From an uncultured Christensenella sp. (GTDB lineage: Bacteria; Bacillota; Clostridia; Christensenellales; Borkfalkiaceae), in the NCBI GenBank assembly GCA_910578145.1, contig CAJTPJ010000022.1, positions 1-12,106 of the forward strand: 12,106 nucleotides of DNA, written 5' to 3'. Numbering within the stretch: position 1 is the first letter of the stretch; each line of letters starts with the position of its first letter. Shown here in pieces: positions 1 to 5,077 of the stretch. Both the position numbers and the translations under genes were made by a program. The notes under the pieces are model-generated. The model was not told where the DNA came from. It did no database searches and worked only from the letters and a program-made list of their open reading frames with translations.

Positions 1-238
1 TACGAGAGGACCGGGATGAACGCACCTATTGTGCACCTGTTGTCGCGCCAGCGGCATAGCAGGGTAGCGAAGTGCGGATGAGATAAACGCTGAAAGCATC
101 TAAGTGTGAAACTCACCTCAAGATAAGATATCCCATCGAAAGAGTAAGACCCCTTGTAGACTACAAGGTTGATAGGTCGGAGGTGTAAGTGCAGTAATGT
201 ATTTAGCTGACCGATACTAATAGGTCGAGGGCTTGATC
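1..238 (+). rRNA. rrl: 23S ribosomal RNA, 3' end (partial)
   Basis: The window opens inside the sarcin-ricin loop of 23S rRNA (the conserved ACGAGAGGACC core is at 2-12) and runs to the conserved 3' end, where TAATAGGTCGAGGGCTTGAT closes at about 238. The 5' part of the gene lies outside the window. The exact 3' end is uncertain by a few bases, because it is normally set by pairing with the unseen 5' end. The gene belongs to domain VI of the large-subunit RNA and is followed on the same strand by 5S rRNA, the usual 23S-5S order of a bacterial rrn operon. Confidence 0.96.
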
Positions 239-420
239 TCAAAACAATGAGATAAGAACAGATTACGGATTTTACAAAGATTGGCTACATTTTAACGAGC
301 AACTTTTAAAACAAAGTCCTTTCTAAATTATTATTTCCCATCACTCACATTCTTTCCTGTGTAGTTGTCAACCTTCATTCGACAATATTATATATTATCA
401 GCGCAAGCTGTTATATAGCC
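239..420 (+). other. 23S-5S intergenic spacer of the rrn operon
   Basis: This spacer of about 180 bases is AT-rich and contains no tRNA cloverleaf and no reading frame that I can support. It starts with a short stem, ATCTC (236-240) against GAGAT (249-253), right at the 23S 3' end. A second stem pairs TTGTC (365-369) with GACAA (381-385). Both are plausible rRNA-processing structures, but that role is inference. Confidence 0.7.
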
Positions 421-538
421 ATTCCGGTGACGATAGCACAGAGGACCCACCTGTTCCCATACCGAACACAGAAGTTAAGCTCTGTTACGCCCGAAGTAGT
501 TGGGTTTTAACCCTGCAAGATAAGGTAGTTGCCGGATT
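421..538 (+). rRNA. rrf: 5S ribosomal RNA
   Basis: A full-length 5S rRNA gene of about 118 bases. The conserved block around CCATACCGAACACAGAAGTT (458-477) is the loop B/helix III region. The terminal helix I pairs TCCGG (423-427) with CCGGA (532-536). The length and the 3' end GTAGTTGCCGGATT fit clostridial 5S RNA. It lies 180 bases after the 23S 3' end and is followed at once by a hairpin terminator, so it is the last gene of this rrn operon. Its 3' half is repeated at 767-816. Confidence 0.95.
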
Positions 539-540
539 TC

Positions 541-583
541 AAAAAAATGAGTTTCAACATTGGTTGGGACTCATTTTTTTATA
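541..583 (+). terminator. Terminator of the rrn operon
   Basis: A 12-bp perfect stem pairs AAAAAAATGAGT (541-552) with ACTCATTTTTTT (569-580), and the 3' arm itself provides the T-run. It starts two bases after the 5S 3' end, as expected for an intrinsic terminator closing the rrn transcript. The A-run on the 5' side means it could also act on the minus strand. Confidence 0.9.
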
Positions 584-637
584 TTTGCTATTTTGTTTGG
601 GTTAAATCAAGTGCTTTCAGCTAGCACGTGAGCTTAT

Positions 638-816
638 GCTCTGTTACGACGAGGACGGATTTCTCAAAACAGCGCAGTGCGCTGTTTTGCCGTCCGAGAT
701 GAACGCTGCGCATTATACGCGCAGTTGCGATGACCGAAGGCAAAGACGTCCTTACTTTGCCTGAGACGAAGTAGTTGGATTTTAACCCTGCAAGATAAGG
801 TAGTTGCCGGATTTCA
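638..816 (+). pseudogene. Disrupted, 5'-truncated second 5S rRNA copy
   Basis: Positions 767-816 match 492-541 of the intact 5S gene and its 3' border over 50 bases with one mismatch (G504 becomes A779). Positions 638-648 (GCTCTGTTACG) match 479-489, the 5S segment just before it. The two pieces are collinear but separated by about 118 unrelated bases (649-766), and two 5S bases (490-491) are missing at the junction. Nothing resembling the first 58 bases of 5S lies upstream of 638. No functional 5S can form from this. The 3' match is secure; the 11-base left match is suggestive because of its collinearity but could be chance. It is probably a remnant of a tandem 5S duplication, followed by its own terminator. 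Confidence 0.8.
649..766. repeat. Hairpin-rich insert inside the 5S remnant
   Basis: This stretch of about 118 bases is more GC-rich than its surroundings and carries three successive inverted repeats. The first is a nested hairpin, GGACGG (653-658) with CCGTCC (690-695), enclosing an 11-bp perfect stem AAAACAGCGCA (666-676) with TGCGCTGTTTT (678-688). The second pairs CTGCGC (706-711) with GCGCAG (719-724). The third pairs AGGCAAAG (738-745) with CTTTGCCT (755-762). It has no reading frame worth calling. It may be a small non-coding mobile repeat (MITE- or REP-like) or a leftover structured spacer. No target-site duplication longer than the 4-base ACGA at both edges (646-649, 766-769) is visible, so mobility is only an inference. 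Confidence 0.45.
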
Positions 817-820
817 TTTT

Positions 821-868
821 AAGCAAAGCATTCCTTTTTAGAGTGCTTTGCTTCTTTTATTTGTTTTT
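821..868 (+). terminator. Terminator after the 5S remnant
   Basis: AAGCAAAGCA (821-830) pairs perfectly with TGCTTTGCTT (844-853), and the stem extends inward by three pairs including one G-T. A T-rich tail follows (855-868). It sits five bases after the duplicated 5S 3' end, in the same relation as the first terminator to the intact 5S gene. It also insulates the downstream promoter at 887 from ribosomal transcription. Confidence 0.85.
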
Positions 869-886
869 ATTTCAAGCATCTTTCGC

Positions 887-915
887 TTGGTTATTTCGTT
901 TTTTCGTGTTATAAT
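887..915 (+). promoter_or_regulatory. Promoter of the DUF89 gene
   Basis: TTGGTT (887-892), a 17-base spacer and a perfect TATAAT (910-915) form a sigma-70/SigA-type promoter. The ATG at 922 is only six bases after the -10 box, which is where transcription should start. The predicted mRNA therefore has essentially no leader and no Shine-Dalgarno sequence. Confidence 0.8.
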
Positions 916-921
916 ACGGGT

Positions 922-1791
922 ATGTTGTTGGATGAGGAGTGTAAAGGCTGTCTTTACAAAAGCCAACTTAATAAGGTTGAACGGGAAAAGGGGCAGGACG
1001 ATAATTTAGTTAAGTTTAAAACGCGTGTGGCGTTGCTTTGCGAAAACCCTCCTAAAAACTATTGCGCGCCGCTTTTAATGCGCGATATAGACGCAATCCA
1101 CCGTGAAATTTACGGTAGCGGGATAGACTATTCCCGCGAGCGCACGCTATTTAATTGCGCGCTTTTAAAATTGGAAGAGGGGTTGTTCGCTACTATAATG
1201 CGCACGGAAAATCCTCTTACGGAAGCAATGAAGTACGCAATGGCGGCAAATTATATAGATTTTGCGCGTTTATCTGACCTTGACGAAAGCGCGGTTGACC
1301 TTGTAATGCAGTCCGCCGCACGCGCAGTGCCCAATCCGGCGGTAATAAAAAGCCTTGAAAACAAACTGAAAAATGCTGCGACTCTGTTATATATTCACGA
1401 TAATTGCGGGGAAATAGTGCTGGATAAAATTTTAATCCGCACGATAAAAAAACTGTACCCTCAAATTGAAGTAATTTCGGTAGTGCGCGGAAGCGATATT
1501 ATAAACGACGTTACAAAAAAAGACGCCGAGCAGATTGGGCTTTACAGCGTTGCAAAAGTTATTGATAACGGCACCAACGTCCCCGGCACGTTTTTAAAGG
1601 AAGTTTCGCCAGAGGTTTTGACGTTGCTTGATAAAAGCGACGTTATAATTTCCAAGGGATTGGGCAATTTGGAAACGCTTTACGGCGAAGGCTACGAAAT
1701 TTTTTATTCGTTTACCTGTAAGTGCGGGCATATCGCCGAAAAATTTAACGCGCCGCTTTGGTCCGCGGTGTTGGCGGAGGAAAAAATATGA
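922..1791 (+). CDS. DUF89/ARMT1-like metal-dependent phosphatase
   Basis: A 289-aa protein of the DUF89 (ARMT1-like, damage-control phosphatase) family, whose studied members are metal-dependent phosphatases acting on sugar phosphates or damaged phosphometabolites. Visible features are an N-terminal CxxC (C7, C10), the family motif DNCGE (160-164), RGSDIINDVTKKDA (189-202) with the metal-site NDV, and the DVIISKGLGN segment (240-249). A C-terminal CKCGH (266-270) may join the N-terminal cysteines in metal binding (inference). It is probably cytosolic, as no signal or membrane segment is seen. The start is ATG 922, because the conserved N-terminal CxxC follows at once and no later ATG would keep it; two TTG codons directly after are alternatives. 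It has no Shine-Dalgarno site and appears leaderless. Its stop overlaps the next start (ATGA). The true substrate is unknown. Confidence 0.85.
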   Translation: MLLDEECKGCLYKSQLNKVEREKGQDDNLVKFKTRVALLCENPPKNYCAPLLMRDIDAIHREIYGSGIDYSRERTLFNCALLKLEEGLFATIMRTENPLTEAMKYAMAANYIDFARLSDLDESAVDLVMQSAARAVPNPAVIKSLENKLKNAATLLYIHDNCGEIVLDKILIRTIKKLYPQIEVISVVRGSDIINDVTKKDAEQIGLYSVAKVIDNGTNVPGTFLKEVSPEVLTLLDKSDVIISKGLGNLETLYGEGYEIFYSFTCKCGHIAEKFNAPLWSAVLAEEKI

Positions 1792-1994
1792 AAGCTACCA
1801 GCTGGGATTTAATGAAACTCGCACAGGCGTTTGACGGGGAGTTTTGTCTTTCCGATTTCTCGCCCGAGGAGCTGGACGAACTTTTGGGCTATATAGACGA
1901 CGCGGCTACTCCCGAGCAAATACGCCAAAGATATTTCGAGTTTTACGACGATATAAAGGATAGAACGTTGGATAAACACAAGTGGTCTGACTAA
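1788..1994 (+). CDS. Small acidic protein coupled to the DUF89 gene
   Basis: A 68-aa protein I do not recognise. The start is the ATG at 1788 because GGAGG (1776-1780) lies seven bases upstream; a GTG at 1758 would give a ten-residue longer form without such a site. The stop of the upstream phosphatase overlaps this ATG in the arrangement ATGA, so translation is almost certainly coupled. The sequence is acidic and looks helical: SPEELDELLGYIDD (25-38) and TPEQIRQRYFEFYDDIKDR (41-59) read as two amphipathic helices. One cysteine (C20) is present and there is no signal peptide or membrane segment. It may be a partner or regulator of the phosphatase, judged only from position. Confidence 0.8.
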   Translation: MKATSWDLMKLAQAFDGEFCLSDFSPEELDELLGYIDDAATPEQIRQRYFEFYDDIKDRTLDKHKWSD

Positions 1995-2007
1995 ACGATA
2001 AAAAATT

Positions 2008-2035
2008 CCCGCCCGCGGCAAATGCCGCGGGCGGG
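2008..2035. terminator. Shared hairpin between convergent genes
   Basis: A 13-bp GC-rich perfect stem, CCCGCCCGCGGCA (2008-2020) with TGCCGCGGGCGGG (2023-2035), has a two-base loop. Read on the plus strand it is followed by TTAATTTAA; read on the minus strand it is followed by AATTTTTATCG. It lies between the stop of the small protein (1994) and the stop of the minus-strand deoR-family gene (2059), so it probably ends transcription from both sides. Confidence 0.85.
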
Positions 2036-2058
2036 TTAATTTAAGCGTCGTTATACGC

Positions 2059-2817
2059 TTACATAACTACGATATTTTTCGTTTCAAACAATTCTTTGCA
2101 GTCTTTGGGGAAATGGTCGTCGGTTATAAGCACGTCGATATCCTCTATTCTTGCAAAGGTGTAGGGATTTATTTTTCCTATTTTAGAGCTGTCAAGCATC
2201 ATATAAACCTGACGCGCCTTTTTGAAAACGTCCTTTAACAGGTCGCTTTCTATCTGCGAGTTGCAAGAAAATCCTTCTTCGGGAGTAAACGCCGTAGCCG
2301 AAACTATGGCAATTTCAAAGTTAGTAGCGTCGAAATAGGCGCGCGCCGCGGGCGAGGAAGTGGAAAGGTTGTCTTTCATAAGTTGCCCGCCGACAACGGT
2401 GATATTAACGTTTTTCTTTTGCGCAAGCTCCATAGCAACCGCTATACCGTTTGTGAAAACGTGGCAGTTTAAATCGGGCATTTCCTTCGAAAGGTACATC
2501 GCAGTAGTGCCGCCGTCTATAAACACGCAAGTGCCTTCGTCAATCAGCCCCGCCGCTTTTTGCGCTATAACTATCTTCGCGTCGGTGTTAATGGTGGTTT
2601 TTTTGGTATATGCTTCGCCGGAAACCTTTTGCACCTCTTTAACCGACATAGCGCCGCCGCGGATACGGATAATGCGCCCGTCCTCTTCAAGCTGAAAAAG
2701 GTCGCGCCGTAAAGTCATTTGCGAAACGTTGGGGAAAACCTCTTCAAGCTGTTCCAAAGTCATTTTGCCGCGCTTGTCAAGGATATCCGCCAAATCTTCG
2801 ATTCTTTCTCTTTTCAT
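2059..2817 (-). CDS. DeoR/GlpR-family transcriptional regulator
   Basis: A 252-aa repressor of the DeoR family, the full usual length. The N-terminal winged helix-turn-helix covers about residues 3-57: MTLEQLEEVFPNVSQMTLRRDL (19-40) is the helix-turn-helix and GRIIRIRGGA (47-56) the wing with the family's RGGA ending. The C-terminal DeoRC sensor domain, which binds sugar phosphates in characterised members, shows DGGTT (101-105), VVGGQL and LDSSKIG. The start is the ATG complementary to 2815-2817, preceded by CGGAGT (2822-2827). The gene stands alone: no sugar kinase, aldolase or transporter is adjacent, so the effector and target are unknown. A strong promoter and a perfect inverted repeat upstream suggest autoregulation. 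It is transcribed away from cysE and towards the DUF89 pair. Confidence 0.93.
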   Translation of the reverse strand: MKRERIEDLADILDKRGKMTLEQLEEVFPNVSQMTLRRDLFQLEEDGRIIRIRGGAMSVKEVQKVSGEAYTKKTTINTDAKIVIAQKAAGLIDEGTCVFIDGGTTAMYLSKEMPDLNCHVFTNGIAVAMELAQKKNVNITVVGGQLMKDNLSTSSPAARAYFDATNFEIAIVSATAFTPEEGFSCNSQIESDLLKDVFKKARQVYMMLDSSKIGKINPYTFARIEDIDVLITDDHFPKDCKELFETKNIVVM

Positions 2818-2829
2818 AAATACTCCGTT

Positions 2830-2846
2830 AACTTAAATGTTAAGTT
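2830..2846. promoter_or_regulatory. Candidate DeoR operator (inverted repeat)
   Basis: AACTTAA (2830-2836) and TTAAGTT (2840-2846) form a perfect 7-3-7 inverted repeat between the deoR-family promoter and its ribosome binding site. Further TTAACA-containing sequence lies nearby (TTAACAA at 2878-2884 and 2899-2905), as does the dyad AACGGTT/AACCGTT (2915-2921, 2927-2933) at the -35 box. Position makes the first repeat the best operator candidate for autorepression. Binding is inferred. Confidence 0.45.
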
Positions 2847-2887
2847 CACAAAAATTTATCTGTTAGTTTTAAACAATTAACAAAATT

Positions 2888-2916
2888 ATTGTAATATATT
2901 AACAACAAAATGTCAA
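2888..2916 (-). promoter_or_regulatory. Promoter of the deoR-family gene
   Basis: Read on the minus strand, a consensus TTGACA (2916-2911), a 17-base spacer and TACAAT (2893-2888) form a strong sigma-70-type promoter. Transcription should start near 2881, giving a leader of about 64 bases that contains the 7-3-7 inverted repeat at 2830-2846. It is divergent from the cysE promoter. Confidence 0.85.
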
Positions 2917-2988
2917 CGGTTTGCACAACCGTTTAAAAATTAAGTTTTAAAATGTTCGTATTTCACATCAAAACAAACCCGTAATAAC

Positions 2989-3017
2989 TTGATTTTGGAC
3001 GGTGGTTAATATATAAT
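2989..3017 (+). promoter_or_regulatory. Promoter of the cysE-cysS-alaS operon
   Basis: TTGATT (2989-2994), a 17-base spacer and TATAAT (3012-3017) form a sigma-70-type promoter. Start of transcription is expected near 3024, leaving a leader of only about 33 bases before the GTG at 3057. That is too short for a T-box riboswitch, and no T-box AGGGTGG motif is present. Confidence 0.75.
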
Positions 3018-3056
3018 TAAGGTAACGGCAAAAAAGCGTATTTCATATATTATATA

Positions 3057-3584
3057 GTGTTTTTTAAAAGATTAAGGCTGGATATCGCCGCGGCAAAGGT
3101 TAACGACCCTGCGGCAAGAAGCAAATTTGAAATATGGCTTACCTATTCGGGGGTGCACGCGCTAAGCTGGCACCGTTTTGCCAACAGGCTATATAAAATG
3201 CGTTTAAAGCTGCTTGCACGCATAGTTTCCCAGCACGCCAGACGAAAGACGGGTGTGGAAATTCACCCTGCCGCGCAAATTGCCGCGGGAGTGTTTATAG
3301 ACCACGGCTCGGGCGTGGTGATAGGCGAAACCGCGTCCGTGGGTACGGGCACGGTAATTTATCAGGGCGTTACGTTGGGCGGCACGGGCAAGGAAAGCGG
3401 CAAACGGCACCCAACCGTGGGCGAGCATTGCGTTATTTCCGCCGGCGCGAAAGTGCTTGGCAACATAGTTATAGGCGACTACGCGAAAATAGGCGCGGGC
3501 GCAGTGGTTTTAAAGGATATTCCGCCGTATTCAACGGCGGTAGGCGTGCCCGCAAGGGTGGTTAAAAGCGCTTTTAAAGAGTAA
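3057..3584 (+). CDS. cysE: Serine O-acetyltransferase (short CysE/EpsC type)
   Basis: The enzyme acetylates L-serine with acetyl-CoA to O-acetylserine, the first committed step of cysteine synthesis in the cytosol. The 175-aa length is the short form common in Bacillota rather than the enterobacterial form of about 270 aa. The N-terminal helical part (1-60) carries DPAARSKFEIWL and HALSWHRFANRLY. From about residue 66 the left-handed beta-helix of hexapeptide repeats begins, with the active-site segments FIDHGSGVVIGETA (80-93, catalytic H83) and KRHPTVGEHC (116-125, H118), ending in GVPARVVK. The start is GTG 3057: no in-frame ATG lies between it and the stop codon upstream (3018-3020), and the family N-terminus begins here. 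No Shine-Dalgarno site is visible. It is the first gene of an apparent operon with cysS and alaS. Confidence 0.93.
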   Translation: MFFKRLRLDIAAAKVNDPAARSKFEIWLTYSGVHALSWHRFANRLYKMRLKLLARIVSQHARRKTGVEIHPAAQIAAGVFIDHGSGVVIGETASVGTGTVIYQGVTLGGTGKESGKRHPTVGEHCVISAGAKVLGNIVIGDYAKIGAGAVVLKDIPPYSTAVGVPARVVKSAFKE

Positions 3585-3606
3585 AAGGCGCAATTAACAG
3601 CGCGGA

Positions 3607-3660
3607 CGGGGCGGCGAGCCCCGAAATCACTAAACAACTCGGGCGCTGCGCCGATTGTTT
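3607..3660 (+). other. Two hairpins in the cysE-cysS gap
   Basis: The 92-base gap between cysE and cysS holds two stem-loops. CGGGGC (3607-3612) pairs with GCCCCG (3618-3623) around a five-base loop. AAACAA (3632-3637) pairs with TTGTTT (3655-3660), and its inner arms TCGG/CCGA continue the stem with bulges. The second ends four bases before the GAGGAGG ribosome binding site of cysS (3665-3671). It could be an RNA-processing or stabilising element, or a weak attenuator, since its T-tract is short and interrupted. Function is inferred. Confidence 0.5.
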
Positions 3661-3676
3661 TCGTGAGGAGGCATCA

Positions 3677-5068
3677 ATGAGAATTTATAACACTCTCACA
3701 CGCAGGAAGGAAGAATTTGAGCCGCTTGAAGCGGGCAAGGTAAAAATGTACGCGTGCGGCATAACCGTTTCGGGCGAGGCGCATATAGGTCACGGCTATC
3801 AGGCGTTGATTTACGACGTTATGCGCAAATACCTTGAAAAAAAGGGTTATACCGTAACGTACGCGCGCAATTATACCGACGTTGACGATAAAATAATAGC
3901 AAAATCAAAGGAAACGGGCATTCCTGCGGACGAATACGCCGCTATGATGATTAAAAAAATAGACGGCGTAATGGCGGAAATGGCTGTGGACGAGCCCACG
4001 TTATGGCTTAAAGCCACGGAAAACGTTGAAAATATAATCAACTTTATCGTAAAACTCATTGAAAGCGGGCACGCCTACGCCGCGGATAACGGCGACGTGT
4101 ACTTTTCGGTTGCCAGCTTTAAACGTTACGGCTGTCTTTCCAACCGCTCGGTTGAAGATATGCTTGACGGCGTGCGCGTGGAGAACAACGGGGACAAGCG
4201 GGAACCCGCCGATTTTGCGCTTTGGAAAGCGGCTAAAGAGGGGGAAATTTGCTGGGATTCGCCTTGGGGTAAGGGCAGGCCGGGCTGGCATATAGAATGT
4301 TCGGTTATGAACTATACCGCGTTCGGCGAACAGATAGATATTCACGGCGGCGGCAGGGACTTAATATTCCCGCACCACGAAAACGAGATAGCGCAGACCG
4401 AAAGCCTTACAGGCAAACGGTTTGCAAAATATTGGACTCATAACGGGCTTATCAAAGTAAATGGGCAAAAAATGTCTAAAAGTTTGGGAAACAGCCTGCT
4501 TATGGAGGATTTGCTGAAAAAATACACTAACGAGGCTATTAAATTCGCCCTGTTGCAAAACAATTACAGAAACGATATAAATATTACCGACGACCTGTTT
4601 CCGTCCGCCGAAAGGCATCTTTCCGAATTTTACACGGTAATTAAAGCCGTTGAGGATAAATTTGGCAAGGGCGGTGCGGGCAACGCGGCGATAGACGAAA
4701 AGTTTAACGCCGATATGGACGAGGATTTTAATACAGCGCTTGCGCTTTCCGAACTTTTCGGGCTGTTTAAAAGCGTTTCGGCAAAGCTGGCAAAGGGCGA
4801 TAAAACCGCGGCTGACGACGTTGCGCAAATTAGAAAAACGTACTCGCTTTTAGGGCTTTTCGTAAAGGACGCGGCGGAATATCTTGCGGAAGTCGCTAAA
4901 AAGAACCCCGTGGAAATCCCTGCGGAAGTTGCCGCGCTTGCCGAAAAGCGCTGGCAAGCCAAACAGGCTAAAAATTGGGCGGAAGCGGACGGGTTGCGCG
5001 GCGAACTCGACGCGCTGGGTTACACCGTAAAAGACGGTAAAGACGATTATACGATTATAAAGAAATAA
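3677..5068 (+). CDS. cysS: Cysteinyl-tRNA synthetase
   Basis: A class I aminoacyl-tRNA synthetase that charges tRNA-Cys with cysteine and ATP. Its 463 aa is the usual length. The catalytic HIGH motif is intact (HIGH, 36-39) and so is KMSKS (265-269). The four zinc ligands that select cysteine are in place: C27, C208, H233 and E237. The segment MYACGITVSGEAHIGHGYQ is a clostridial variant of the more common VYDYAHIGN form. Residues from about 335 to the end form the helical DALR and anticodon-binding part. The start ATG 3677 follows a strong GAGGAGG (3665-3671) at five bases. It lies 92 bases after cysE and 9 bases before alaS, so all three are probably co-transcribed, linking cysteine synthesis to its use in translation. 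Confidence 0.97.
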   Translation: MRIYNTLTRRKEEFEPLEAGKVKMYACGITVSGEAHIGHGYQALIYDVMRKYLEKKGYTVTYARNYTDVDDKIIAKSKETGIPADEYAAMMIKKIDGVMAEMAVDEPTLWLKATENVENIINFIVKLIESGHAYAADNGDVYFSVASFKRYGCLSNRSVEDMLDGVRVENNGDKREPADFALWKAAKEGEICWDSPWGKGRPGWHIECSVMNYTAFGEQIDIHGGGRDLIFPHHENEIAQTESLTGKRFAKYWTHNGLIKVNGQKMSKSLGNSLLMEDLLKKYTNEAIKFALLQNNYRNDINITDDLFPSAERHLSEFYTVIKAVEDKFGKGGAGNAAIDEKFNADMDEDFNTALALSELFGLFKSVSAKLAKGDKTAADDVAQIRKTYSLLGLFVKDAAEYLAEVAKKNPVEIPAEVAALAEKRWQAKQAKNWAEADGLRGELDALGYTVKDGKDDYTIIKK

Positions 5069-5077
5069 GAGGCAAAT

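Noticed and set aside
239..420. A tRNA gene in the 23S-5S spacer
   Set aside because: No cloverleaf, T-loop or CCA end can be formed; only short stems are present.
2360..2695. A 111-codon open frame on the plus strand
   Set aside because: It lies wholly antisense within the clear DeoR-family coding sequence, with no ribosome binding site; it is a codon-bias shadow.
2940..3056. A possible T-box riboswitch before cysE-cysS-alaS
   Set aside because: The leader from the identified promoter is only about 33 bases, and no T-box consensus or specifier stem is present.
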